From Clostridia bacterium (GTDB lineage Bacteria > Bacillota > Clostridia > Christensenellales > Aristaeellaceae), in assembly GCA_017410455.1 (NCBI GenBank), contig JAFQQT010000003.1, positions 1-46,511 of the forward strand: a DNA stretch of 46,511 nucleotides, written 5' to 3'. This document shows, one piece after another, positions 1 through 8,492 of the stretch. The first letter of the stretch is position 1, and the number at the start of each line of letters is the position of its first letter. Below the pieces are notes generated by a model, which did no database searches, was not told where the DNA came from, and worked only from the letters and a program-made list of their open reading frames with translations. Made by a program: the position numbers and the translations under genes.

Positions 1-181
1 CAATGGCGCCGACGGCATCACCACCGTCGAGGTCAAGGCCAACGACGAGGTCGTGGCTGAGAAGATCTTCACCGTGTGCGGCGGCAGCTGGCGCGTTGTG
101 AAGGTTGACCTGGCCCTGAACGCTGGCGAGTACACCATCGACATCGGCGGCCAGACCGGCACGCTGACCGTCGTGGAGTAA
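1..181 (+). CDS. C-terminal end of a secreted GH3-like protein (5' end outside window)
   Basis: Open from base 2 to a TAA at 179-181, giving 59 residues. The segment closely resembles the C-termini of the next GH3-like genes: an NGADG motif, then a GGSWRVVK stretch (compare GGSWRVVQ in the gene ending at 8057) and a final short beta strand. It is therefore the last domain, probably a fibronectin III-like fold, of a fourth tandem paralogue. The catalytic part lies upstream of the window. Family assignment rests on similarity to its neighbours. Confidence 0.8.
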   Translation, partial: NGADGITTVEVKANDEVVAEKIFTVCGGSWRVVKVDLALNAGEYTIDIGGQTGTLTVVE

Positions 182-214
182 TTAATGCTCATAGTTCCAT
201 AACGGTTTAACCCT

Positions 215-247
215 GGGCGGGCTGCTTCGTGCAGCCTGCCCTTTTTG
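215..247 (+). terminator. Intrinsic terminator of the first GH3-like gene
   Basis: An 11-base stem (215-225 with 231-241, one G-U pair) around a TTCGT loop is followed by TTTTTG. The same stem design recurs after the gene ending at 5404. Confidence 0.9.
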
Positions 248-251
248 TTTC

Positions 252-312
252 GGATATTACATAGTGTTGTGCTGGATTGTCTATTGTGGTAAATAAATGG
301 CCATAATATACT
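252..312 (+). promoter_or_regulatory. Promoter with conserved upstream block, copy 1
   Basis: -35 TTGTGG at 284-289, 17-base spacer, -10 TATACT at 307-312. The stretch 252-286 is the conserved block shared with three more promoters at 2762, 5467 and 8381; its core here reads TTGTGCTGGATTGTC. GGATATT at 252 and GGATTGT at 274 form a direct repeat 22 bases apart. A small hairpin (GAGGC/GCCTC, 323-336) would lie at the mRNA 5' end. Confidence 0.75.
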
Positions 313-361
313 AAATGCAAGTGAGGCACGAGCCTCCAAAGAAGAGAAAGGGTGAAACCGA

Positions 362-2695
362 ATGAAGAAACTGTCCCTGCTGATGGCTGTCATCATGCTC
401 CTGAGCTGCCTTGTTGTCCCTGCTGTTGCAGAGGAGCCGGCTGCGATCAACATCATCCCTGCCGATGGTGTGCAGGCCGAGCTTGGCTACACGGACGGCA
501 CGACCATCCTTGAGGTGGACGGGCTGAAGTTCAAGGATCTGAACAAGAACGGCCAGCTCGACGTGTACGAGGACTGGCGTGAGGACATCGATGCGCGAAT
601 CGCCGATCTGCTGGCGCAGATGAGCAACGTGGACAAGGCCAACATGATGGTGCATGCCAACATGCCGACCACGCTGGGCGCTTCTGAGGCGGATGGCCTG
701 GAGACCATCTGGTACTACATCACCGTGTACGGCTCCACCCATTTCCTGGATAACGACAGCAAGGGCGATCCCGGCCAGATGGCGGAGCTGCACAATGCGA
801 CCCAGATGATCGGCGAGAGCATGCCCCTGGGCATCCCGATCACCATCACCTCCGACCGCCAGTACAACGCCTGGTCCGGCTACCTGGACGTGTCCCATGA
901 CGCGTTCGGCACCTCGACGAACATCGAGCTGGCCAAGGAGCTGTGGTCGCTGACCGCTGCTGAAGTTGAGGCGACGGGCGTGCACGTGGTGCTCCAGCCC
1001 TACAGCCTGGAGATTGGCGCGTGGAACGGCGAGGATCCGGCTTACCTGCATGACTTCATCTATGAGCAGGTGCAGTCCATCCAGGCCGAGGGCGTGTACA
1101 CCTGCTGCAAGCATTACATCACCCGCGGCGGCGATGCCTCCTTCTCTCAGGCGCAGTCTTCTGCGGCGAACCTGGAGAACTTCATCTATCCCTGGATCGC
1201 GGCCATCGAGGCGGATACCAAGTGGATCATGACCAATGGCCAGGGCATGAGCGACGTGACCGTCGACTTCTGCCGCGAGTCCATGTCCTACCTGCGCGAC
1301 ACGCTGGGCTTTGAAGGCGTGGTCGTTACCGACTGGGGCCAGGTCAACATCGGCAAGAAGGGCATCACGGACGATGGCTTCGACCTGTCCACCCTGACCT
1401 ATGGCGAGTCCTTCGCGTGGATCATCAACAACGGCGTGGACCAGGTCGGCATCAACCTGCTGACGCTGGACGAGAGCAAGAACGCCGGCAACTGCTACTA
1501 CATCACGCCCTTCCACGAGATGGTGGAAACCGGCGTCATCAGCGCCGAGCGTGCCGACGAAGCCTGCGGCCGCCTGCTGCGCACCAAGTTTGAGCTGGGC
1601 CTGTTTGAGAACCCCTACACCGATCCCGCTGAGGCTCTGGCCCTGGCTGCCAGCCCCGCTTACATCGCGGAGCGCTGGGCGATCACCAACATTGATGAGC
1701 TGACCTCTGCCCGTACGGCCCGCATCACCGAGCTGGAGCGCCAGCTGCAGGCGAGCTCCACCGTGCTGGTGAAGAACGACGGCGTGCTGCCCCTCAATCA
1801 GGGCACGAAGGTTTACATCGACTCCACCAATGGCGTGGCTCTGGCGGACTACCGCAAGCACATCGGTACCTACGGCACGGCCGTTGAAACCATGGACGAG
1901 GCGGACGTGATCGTGATCGACTGCACGCAGATGAACGACGCGGCCGAGCTGATGATCGAGGACGCTATGGCCACCGGCAAGCCGCTGGTGATCGTGACCA
2001 ACTGCATCGATCCCAATGCCTGGGTGATGGAGAACGGCGACGCGGTGCTGTTCATGAACTTCAACCGCACGCCCGACCATGGCCGCGGCACCGAGGGCAT
2101 CGTGATGACCACCGAGCCCATCGTGTATGCGGAGCTGCTCTTCGGCATCCGTGAGCCCGAGGGCATGATTGTCAAGGAGATTGCCCGCGATGCGGTTCAG
2201 GAGAAGGGTCAGTGGAAGGACCTGGCCGGCGATATGGGCACTTCCATGGAGGTGCGCATGATCCTGGAGGCCATCATGCTCACCAGCGACGACCACTCCA
2301 CCCCCAACAACTACGGCGACCCGCTGCTGCAGTACAAGTTCGGCATGCGCTATGGCGCTGAGGCGGACCTCTACCTGCGCAAGCTGATCGTGCCCACCGA
2401 GACCTACGAGTACCAGGTCGAGACCCTGCCCGGCTTCATCCGCACCTTCGAGGGCCGGCGGAACGTGGTGCAGAAGTCTGGCGAGCCCTTCACCATCTAT
2501 GCCATCGTGTTCAATGACGGCGCCGACGGCGTGCTGAACGTGGAAGTGCTGGATGGCGACAAGGTCATCGACAGCAAGCTGATGGCGGTGTGCGGCGACA
2601 GCTGGCGCATCCTGAAGATGGATATCGTGCTGGAAGGCGCTGGTGAGCATGTGCTTACCATCGGCGGCATCACCGAGATCATCACCGTTGAGTAA
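362..2695 (+). CDS. Secreted glycoside hydrolase family 3-like protein (paralogue 2)
   Basis: A 777-residue exported protein. The signal peptide ends near AVA at residue 23. Residues 59-70 form a canonical EF-hand loop (D59, N61, N63, G64, D67, E70), so calcium binding is likely. The GH3 barrel follows: a KHYITRGG segment like the family's KH..R-G motif, then VVTDW with D324 at the position of the family nucleophile. The C-terminal half contains the second GH3 domain and a fibronectin III-like end. GH3 enzymes cleave beta-linked sugars with retention; I cannot tell substrate or whether activity is retained. The start has AGAAAGG upstream. The gene is monocistronic, with its own conserved promoter and a terminator. 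Confidence 0.85.
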   Translation: MKKLSLLMAVIMLLSCLVVPAVAEEPAAINIIPADGVQAELGYTDGTTILEVDGLKFKDLNKNGQLDVYEDWREDIDARIADLLAQMSNVDKANMMVHANMPTTLGASEADGLETIWYYITVYGSTHFLDNDSKGDPGQMAELHNATQMIGESMPLGIPITITSDRQYNAWSGYLDVSHDAFGTSTNIELAKELWSLTAAEVEATGVHVVLQPYSLEIGAWNGEDPAYLHDFIYEQVQSIQAEGVYTCCKHYITRGGDASFSQAQSSAANLENFIYPWIAAIEADTKWIMTNGQGMSDVTVDFCRESMSYLRDTLGFEGVVVTDWGQVNIGKKGITDDGFDLSTLTYGESFAWIINNGVDQVGINLLTLDESKNAGNCYYITPFHEMVETGVISAERADEACGRLLRTKFELGLFENPYTDPAEALALAASPAYIAERWAITNIDELTSARTARITELERQLQASSTVLVKNDGVLPLNQGTKVYIDSTNGVALADYRKHIGTYGTAVETMDEADVIVIDCTQMNDAAELMIEDAMATGKPLVIVTNCIDPNAWVMENGDAVLFMNFNRTPDHGRGTEGIVMTTEPIVYAELLFGIREPEGMIVKEIARDAVQEKGQWKDLAGDMGTSMEVRMILEAIMLTSDDHSTPNNYGDPLLQYKFGMRYGAEADLYLRKLIVPTETYEYQVETLPGFIRTFEGRRNVVQKSGEPFTIYAIVFNDGADGVLNVEVLDGDKVIDSKLMAVCGDSWRILKMDIVLEGAGEHVLTIGGITEIITVE

Positions 2696-2708
2696 CTGAC
2701 ATTCATCC

Positions 2709-2741
2709 GGAGGGGGCCGCTTCGCGGCTCTCTCCCTTTTT
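2709..2741 (+). terminator. Intrinsic terminator
   Basis: A GC-rich hairpin (2709-2720 with 2724-2735, closing a TTC loop and containing G-U pairs) is followed by a run of T at 2737-2741. Confidence 0.8.
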
Positions 2742-2761
2742 GTTCTGGTTGGTTTCCGGGC

Positions 2762-2823
2762 AGAAAATCACAAGGGCTTGTGCTGGATATTCCATTGATT
2801 GTGAACAAAATGTAAACTATACT
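2762..2823 (+). promoter_or_regulatory. Promoter with conserved upstream block, copy 2
   Basis: -35 TTGATT at 2795-2800, 17-base spacer, -10 TATACT at 2818-2823. In the conserved block 2762-2797 a perfect inverted repeat CACAAG-GG-CTTGTG is visible, followed by CTGGATATTCC. A 5' UTR hairpin (TGAGGGA/TCCCTCA, 2834-2856) begins right after the predicted start of transcription. Confidence 0.78.
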
Positions 2824-2878
2824 GTTGCCATCATGAGGGAATGTGTGAGTCCCTCAAAAAGAGAAAAGGAGTGATCCC

Positions 2879-5404
2879 ATGAAGAAGCTGCTGTCCCTGG
2901 TGCTGGCGCTGATGATGCTGATGACCAGCGTTGTTGCGTATGCCGAGTCCGATGGCGATTCCGCTGCGGATTCCGCCACCGATGCTGCCACCACTGAGAC
3001 CGCGCCGGTTGAGGTCGTTGAGGACCTGAGCTGGATGGAAAACGTGATTGAGCCCAACAAGGTCGTCGTTGAAGCGACCGAGACCCAGGTTGCCCTGGAG
3101 GCCTGGAACAAGGCGATCATCGAGGTCGATGGCCTGAAGTTCAAGGACCTGAACGGCAACGGCACCCTGGACGTCTACGAAGACTGGCGTCTGGACTCTG
3201 AGACCCGCGCCTACGATCTGCTGAGCCAGATGACGCTGAAGGAGAAGGTGGGCCACCTGTTCCACGCCTCCACCGGCGGCACCTTCACCGCGCCCTACCC
3301 CTACACCGAGGAGTGGCTGTGGAGCAACGCCAACATCGTCACCATCGATGGCGCCACCTACATCCCCATGTATCACTCCATCCTGACCGATGGCGTGACC
3401 ACCTACCTGCACAACACCAACGGCACCCCCGAGACGCTGCTGTACGAGAACAACACCATGCAGCTGATCGCTGAGAGCGGCCGTCTGGGCATCCCGGTGG
3501 TGCTGAGCTGTGACCGCAGCTACAACACCTTCGCCGGCATGGTGAACCTGGCCAACTACGCTCTGGGCATCACCCATGACGAAGAGCTGGTGTACAACAT
3601 CGTTGCTCAGTATGCCAAGGAAGAGCGCGCCCTGGGCTTCCATGTGCCCTTCCACTCCTACGGCGTGGAAATCGGCTCCTGGTACGGCGACGAGGTGAAC
3701 TACATCGCCAAGATGATCACCGTCGAGACCAAGGCCTACGAAGAGAACGGCGTCAACGCCTGCACCAAGCACTTTGTGGCCCGCGGCGGCCGCAGCGGCT
3801 ACTTCTCTGCCATTTCTCCCGCCAACCTGGTTGATTCCTGGATGGTCGGCTGGGACGCTGCTGTCAACGAGGGCGGCACCTCCTGGATCATGCTGAACAA
3901 CGGCAAGTTCCTGAACAACTGCAACGTGTGCTACGACGTGGAGTCCATGAACGTGCTGCGCGAGCAGATCGGCTACGACGGCTGCGTGGTCACTGACTGG
4001 CCCATGTGGATCAGCGCCCCCTCTGCCTCCGGCACCACCCCCGACGGCCGCGACCTGTCCCAGATGACCGTTGGCGAGCTGTACACCGTGATCCTGGAGG
4101 CCGGTGTTGACCAGGTCGGTACCTTCTTCATGGTTGACGGCACCGACCAGTCTGCCGAGTTCCTCAATGCCAACTACCCCGGCCAGCAGCAGCCCTCCTA
4201 CCCCGATGCCATCATCGAGCAGGTGGAGACCGGCAAGCTGGCGATCGAAGTTGTGGACGAGCACGTCTTCCGCGTGCTGCGCAACAAGTTTGACCTGGGC
4301 CTGTTCGAAGATCCCTACGGCGATCTGAACGAGGCTCTGGAGCTGCTGGCCAGCGACGAGTACAAGGCTGAGCAGTTCGAACTGACCACCATCGACGACA
4401 TCTACGCCGCCCGTAAGGACGAGACCAACGAGATGGAGATCGAGCTGCAGGTCAAGTCCTCCGTGCTGCTGAAGAACGATGGCGTGCTGCCCCTGCAGGC
4501 CGGCGTGAAGGCCTATGTGACCGGCAACTCCGACAAGACCGCGGCGCTGGACGTCGAGGCCATGAAGGCTTATGCCACCGTCGTCGAGAACATCGAGGAT
4601 GCCGACGTGATCATCGCCCGCGTCACCGCCATGGACGACGCGACCGAGTACATCATCGAGGACGCTGAGTACTACAACAAGCCCCTGGTTCTGGTCTACG
4701 ACGCGGTGGGCAGCGTTTCCTCCGAGCCCAACGCCGCTGCGGTTGCGGGCGCCGATGCGATCCTGTTCCTGACCTACAGCGCCAAGTCCGACCACGGCTC
4801 TCCCCTGGGCGACTTCTTCACCCAGACCCTGCCCTCCGTGCTGGCTGACATGCTCTTCGGCGTGAAGCAGCCCGCTGGCTCTCTGGTGTTCGAGATTGCC
4901 CGCACCACCGAGGACGCGACTGTTGACTGGCTGGAGCTGGCCCTGGATACCGGCGTGGACACCAAGACCCGCCTGTACATGGCTGCCACCGTCCGCAACA
5001 ACCCCACCGCTCAGCTGCCCAACAACCTGGGCGACGTGCTGTGGACCACCGAGTTCGGCATGAGCTATGACCAGCCTGCTGACTTCGAGTTCCTCGCGCT
5101 GACCTTCCCGCAGGTCGTGGGCGTCGTTGAGGAAGAGACCTCCTCCGGCGTTTCCACGAAGACCTCCGTGGTGGATCACGTGGTTGCCGGCGAGCCCTTC
5201 ACCGTCTACTTCATCGCTCAGAACAACGGCGGCGACGGCCACTTCAACGCTGACGTGTACGACAACGGCAACCTGATTGCCAGCAAGTTCTTCTCCGTCA
5301 ACGGCGGCGACTTCATCATCGCCGAGATCGAGCTGACTCTGGAGGCCGGCGAGCATCACATCACCGTGCTGGGCATGGAGAAGACCCTGACCATCGGCGA
5401 GTAA
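2879..5404 (+). CDS. Secreted glycoside hydrolase family 3-like protein (paralogue 3)
   Basis: A 841-residue exported protein with a signal peptide ending near AYA (residues 20-22), then an acidic, Ser/Thr/Ala-rich linker of about 30 residues that paralogue 2 lacks. An EF-hand loop (DLNGNGTLDVYE) precedes the GH3 barrel; the nucleophile motif is VVTDW with D373. The order barrel, second GH3 domain, C-terminal beta-sandwich matches its neighbours. AAAAGGAG lies seven bases before the ATG. Own promoter and terminator, so it is probably monocistronic but co-regulated with the paralogues. Substrate unknown. Confidence 0.85.
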   Translation: MKKLLSLVLALMMLMTSVVAYAESDGDSAADSATDAATTETAPVEVVEDLSWMENVIEPNKVVVEATETQVALEAWNKAIIEVDGLKFKDLNGNGTLDVYEDWRLDSETRAYDLLSQMTLKEKVGHLFHASTGGTFTAPYPYTEEWLWSNANIVTIDGATYIPMYHSILTDGVTTYLHNTNGTPETLLYENNTMQLIAESGRLGIPVVLSCDRSYNTFAGMVNLANYALGITHDEELVYNIVAQYAKEERALGFHVPFHSYGVEIGSWYGDEVNYIAKMITVETKAYEENGVNACTKHFVARGGRSGYFSAISPANLVDSWMVGWDAAVNEGGTSWIMLNNGKFLNNCNVCYDVESMNVLREQIGYDGCVVTDWPMWISAPSASGTTPDGRDLSQMTVGELYTVILEAGVDQVGTFFMVDGTDQSAEFLNANYPGQQQPSYPDAIIEQVETGKLAIEVVDEHVFRVLRNKFDLGLFEDPYGDLNEALELLASDEYKAEQFELTTIDDIYAARKDETNEMEIELQVKSSVLLKNDGVLPLQAGVKAYVTGNSDKTAALDVEAMKAYATVVENIEDADVIIARVTAMDDATEYIIEDAEYYNKPLVLVYDAVGSVSSEPNAAAVAGADAILFLTYSAKSDHGSPLGDFFTQTLPSVLADMLFGVKQPAGSLVFEIARTTEDATVDWLELALDTGVDTKTRLYMAATVRNNPTAQLPNNLGDVLWTTEFGMSYDQPADFEFLALTFPQVVGVVEEETSSGVSTKTSVVDHVVAGEPFTVYFIAQNNGGDGHFNADVYDNGNLIASKFFSVNGGDFIIAEIELTLEAGEHHITVLGMEKTLTIGE

Positions 5405-5424
5405 TCCCTACCAGACCCATCCCG

Positions 5425-5456
5425 GGGCGGGCTGCATCATGCGGCCTGCCCTTTTT
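5425..5456 (+). terminator. Intrinsic terminator
   Basis: An 11-base stem, 5425-5435 with 5441-5451, is followed by TTTTT. It is almost the same sequence as the terminator at 215, suggesting the terminators were duplicated together with the genes. Confidence 0.9.
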
Positions 5457-5466
5457 GGATTGGGTT

Positions 5467-5527
5467 GTAATCTACAAGGAATTGTGCTGGATATTCCATT
5501 GTTGAAAAACGGGTGAAGAAATACAAT
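5467..5527 (+). promoter_or_regulatory. Promoter with conserved upstream block, copy 3
   Basis: -35 TTGTTG at 5499-5504, 17-base spacer, -10 TACAAT at 5522-5527. The conserved block 5467-5501 contains CTACAAGG and TTGTGCTGGATATTCC. A GTAGGG/CCCTAC hairpin (5532-5553) sits at the predicted mRNA 5' end. Confidence 0.78.
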
Positions 5528-5624
5528 AATGGTAGGGTTGTTCGTTTCCCTACATGAGGGCTGGGGCGGTAGAGGTGCTGCTCTGGCCTACGTGTAATCT
5601 CCCAATGAAGAAAGGAGTACCCGT

Positions 5625-8057
5625 ATGAAGAAGACACTGTCCCTGATCCTGGCGCTCATGCTGATGCTGAGCTGCTTCGGCGCCTTCGCCGAGGGCGAGT
5701 CCACCGAGTCCACTGGCGACTCCGCCGGCACCACCGTCAGTGCTGAAGAGGAAGCTGCAAATGCTGCTGCGATCGCGGCTCTGGAAGCCCGCTGCGAGTA
5801 TGCGCTGATTCCCGCTGACGAGACCACCGGTCAGATCCAGCTGACTTACATGCCCGAGACCACCACGATCCTGGAAGTGGACGGCCTGAAGTTCAAGGAT
5901 CTGAACAAGAACGGCGAGCTGGACGTTTATGAAGACTGGCGCAAGCCCGTTGAAGATCGTGTTGCTGACGTTTACAGCCAGATGACCGTCGAAGAGAAGG
6001 CCGGTCTGCTGTTCTGCACCAACACCCCCGACGGCCCCAGTGCCATCACCCTGGTTGAGAAGTGGAACCTCACCTGCCAGCTTTTCAACTCCAATGGTAC
6101 CCCCATCACCATCACCAACACCCTGAACAACCTGCAGGCTGTTGCTGAGGGTCTGCGCCTGGGCGTGCCCATGGTCTTCACCTCTGACCGTGAGTACAAC
6201 TCCTTCGGCGGCTACATCGACAAGTCTCACAACGCCTTCGGTAATGCCAACGATCCCGAGCTGGCCTACCAGCTGGCTTCCTACTACGGCAAGGCCATGG
6301 ACGCCATCGGCATCCATGTCACCTTCGAGCCCTATGCCAACGAGATCGGCGCTCAGTACGGCGAGAACCCCGAGCTGATCGCTTCCATCATCTCTGCTGA
6401 GATCCGTGGCCTGCAGGAGAACGGTCTGTCTTCCTGCACCAAGCACTGGATCGGCCGCGGCGGCGACGCTTCCTTCTCCGCTGCCCGCTCTGTTGCCCAG
6501 AACTTCGACAACTGGATGGTTGGCTGGAAGGCTGCCCTCGACGCTGGCTGTGACTGGATCATGACCAACTGCGGCGACACCGGCATCACCAATTCCGTTG
6601 ATGTTAAGCTGGATCCCGTGACCATGGGTTACCTGCGCGACACCCTGGGCTTCGACGGCGTCATCGTCACCGACTGGTGGCCCATCGGCGGCGGCCCCAA
6701 GAACTCCGGTCGTCTGACTGGCATCACCCCCGACGGCCACGATCTGGCCACCAAGGACATCTACTGGCTGTACAACCGCATCCTGGAGCTGGGCACTGAC
6801 ATTCTGGGCTCCGGCGGCATGCAGGACAGCCACGAGAACTGGGAATCCATGCCCATGTCCAACTACCCCACCGCCATGATCCAGGGCATCAAGGACGGCA
6901 CCATCGAAGAGAAGAACGTGCAGCGTGCTGCTTACAGCGTGCTGACCTACAAGTTCGAGAAGGGCCTGTTCGACGATCCCTACAACGATGTTGACTATGC
7001 TGTGGAAGTTTGTGCTTCCGTGGAATGGGCTGCCAACCCCGTCGCTCCCACCAGCAACGAGGAGCTGCGCGCTGCCCGTAACCCCGAAGAAGTCGCTCTG
7101 ACCGAGCAGCTGATGGCCAAGTCTGCCGTCCTGCTGAAGAACGACAACAACCTCCTGCCCCTGCAGCAGGGTATCAAGGTCTACATTGACGCCTCCGCCA
7201 CCGCTGCGAAGAACGGCTACAAGACCTACATCGCCCAGTATGCCACCGTCGTGGAAGACATGGAAGAGGCTGACGTGATGGTTGGCGACTTCGGCTCCAT
7301 CAACGACGCCTGCGAACTGTTCCTGGACGACGCTGCCTACTATGGCAAGCCCGTCGTGCTGACCCTGAATGGCACCAACCCCACCCAGTACGCGCTGGAG
7401 AACGCTGATGCCGTCATGTACCTGCCCTACAACCAGTCTGCTGACCACGGCTCCACCGAGGCTGGCTTCGTCAACACCACCGCTGCGTGGGTGTATGCTG
7501 ACCTGATCTTCGGTATCGTCGAGCCCGGCGGCATCATCACCAAGGAAATCGCCCGCGACTCCGCGCTGGATGCCGTGCAGTGGAAGGATCTGGCTGGCGA
7601 TCAGGGCGCTGATCCCTACGTCCGTCTGATCATTCAGGCTCTGATGGAAGACGATCCCATGCATGCCTCTCCCAGCAACTACGGCGATCCCCTGGTGACC
7701 TACCAGTACGGCATGTCCTACGGCAAGAACCCCGAGTTCAAGTACTCCTGCCTGATCCTGCCCCAGGTCGTGACCGTTGAGGAAGTCCAGAGTGGCTCCT
7801 CCACCACCACCCAGACCACGCTGAAGAACCAGATCAAGGCTGGCGAGAGCTTCACCGTGTACTGCCTGCTGCGCAACAACGGCGCTGACGGCATCACCGT
7901 CGTTGAGGCCTATGCCAACGATGTGCTGGTTGCTGAGAAGATCATGACCGTCGAAGGCGGCTCCTGGCGCGTTGTGCAGATGGACCTGACCCTCGAGGCC
8001 GGCGACTACACCATCAAGGTCGGCGATCAGGTTGGTACCCTGACCGTTACCGAGTAA
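5625..8057 (+). CDS. Secreted glycoside hydrolase family 3-like protein (paralogue 4)
   Basis: An 810-residue exported protein; signal peptide with a cleavage site near AFA (residues 20-22), then a Ser/Thr/Glu-rich linker. The EF-hand loop DLNKNGELDVYE is followed by the GH3 barrel with VIVTDW, D350 at the nucleophile position. The C-terminal NNGADG and GGSWRVVQ segments are nearly those of the truncated gene at base 1, so these two are the closest pair in the cluster. AAAGGAG stands seven bases before the ATG. Own conserved promoter and terminator. Likely extracellular glycan hydrolase or binding protein; substrate not inferable. Confidence 0.85.
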   Translation: MKKTLSLILALMLMLSCFGAFAEGESTESTGDSAGTTVSAEEEAANAAAIAALEARCEYALIPADETTGQIQLTYMPETTTILEVDGLKFKDLNKNGELDVYEDWRKPVEDRVADVYSQMTVEEKAGLLFCTNTPDGPSAITLVEKWNLTCQLFNSNGTPITITNTLNNLQAVAEGLRLGVPMVFTSDREYNSFGGYIDKSHNAFGNANDPELAYQLASYYGKAMDAIGIHVTFEPYANEIGAQYGENPELIASIISAEIRGLQENGLSSCTKHWIGRGGDASFSAARSVAQNFDNWMVGWKAALDAGCDWIMTNCGDTGITNSVDVKLDPVTMGYLRDTLGFDGVIVTDWWPIGGGPKNSGRLTGITPDGHDLATKDIYWLYNRILELGTDILGSGGMQDSHENWESMPMSNYPTAMIQGIKDGTIEEKNVQRAAYSVLTYKFEKGLFDDPYNDVDYAVEVCASVEWAANPVAPTSNEELRAARNPEEVALTEQLMAKSAVLLKNDNNLLPLQQGIKVYIDASATAAKNGYKTYIAQYATVVEDMEEADVMVGDFGSINDACELFLDDAAYYGKPVVLTLNGTNPTQYALENADAVMYLPYNQSADHGSTEAGFVNTTAAWVYADLIFGIVEPGGIITKEIARDSALDAVQWKDLAGDQGADPYVRLIIQALMEDDPMHASPSNYGDPLVTYQYGMSYGKNPEFKYSCLILPQVVTVEEVQSGSSTTTQTTLKNQIKAGESFTVYCLLRNNGADGITVVEAYANDVLVAEKIMTVEGGSWRVVQMDLTLEAGDYTIKVGDQVGTLTVTE

Positions 8058-8077
8058 TTCCAAGTAGCATACCCATC

Positions 8078-8107
8078 GGGGTGGCCGCGCAAGCGGCTGC
8101 CCCTTTT
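8078..8107 (+). terminator. Intrinsic terminator, first of a near-duplicate pair
   Basis: Stem GGGGTGGCCGC/GCGGCTGCCCC (with G-U pairs) around GCAA, then TTTT. A near copy lies at 8324-8354. Confidence 0.85.
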
Positions 8108-8113
8108 GCATGT

Positions 8114-8266
8114 CGAAGAAGTGGCTGCGGCCACTTCTTCGAGGAGAGGAAGAGATACCGCTTCTGCGGAAGCGGGCATTTTCCACTGTCAGCCAAGGCT
8201 GACGGCCGTGAAAAATGTAAGGAATGGTTTCGGCTGAAGCCGAAACCGCCCCGCCGGGAAACCCGG
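8114..8266. repeat. Array of five different hairpins in a gene-free gap
   Basis: Five inverted repeats follow one another: 8114-8141 (12-base perfect stem), 8158-8175 (7), 8188-8203 (7, extendable outward to about 8177-8218 with a bulge), 8226-8247 (10) and 8254-8266 (5). Short ORFs cross them but have no ribosome binding sites, so I do not call a gene. The gap lies between two near-identical terminators. It may be a dispersed intergenic repeat or the footprint of a lost gene. Confidence 0.7.
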
Positions 8267-8323
8267 TGAATACGATTTCAGTCTGCCGACGGCGAATGGG
8301 TGGACTCAATTTGATGATCTTCA

Positions 8324-8354
8324 GGGGTGGCTGCGCAAGCGGCGGCCCCTTTTT
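8324..8354 (+). terminator. Intrinsic terminator, second of a near-duplicate pair
   Basis: Stem GGGGTGGCTGC/GCGGCGGCCCC around GCAA, then TTTTT. No gene ends just before it, which suggests that a gene once lay between the two terminators. Confidence 0.85.
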
Positions 8355-8380
8355 GTGGCGAAATTGTGAACGGCAGGGTC

Positions 8381-8441
8381 GGATATTACAAACGGCTGTG
8401 CTGGATATTCTATGGTGATTCAGGCGGGGGCAATTTATAAT
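8381..8441 (+). promoter_or_regulatory. Promoter with conserved upstream block, copy 4
   Basis: -35 TGGTGA at 8413-8418, 17-base spacer, -10 TATAAT at 8436-8441. The block 8381-8415 holds GGATATT at 8381 and again at 8403, 22 bases apart, like copy 1. It precedes a CBM9-like gene rather than a GH3 gene, so the element marks a small regulon and not just duplicated genes. Confidence 0.78.
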
Positions 8442-8492
8442 AAAGCAGGAAGGAAAAGTTCCACCAAACCGATCAAGCAAAGGAGAATCGCA

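Noticed and set aside
8081-8418. Two short ORFs in the hairpin gap
   Set aside because: Both run through perfect inverted repeats, have no ribosome binding site, and one crosses a terminator and the next promoter.
8412-8492. Upstream ATG of the CBM9-like gene
   Set aside because: It overlaps the -35 box; the ATG at 8493 follows AGGAG and starts a signal peptide.
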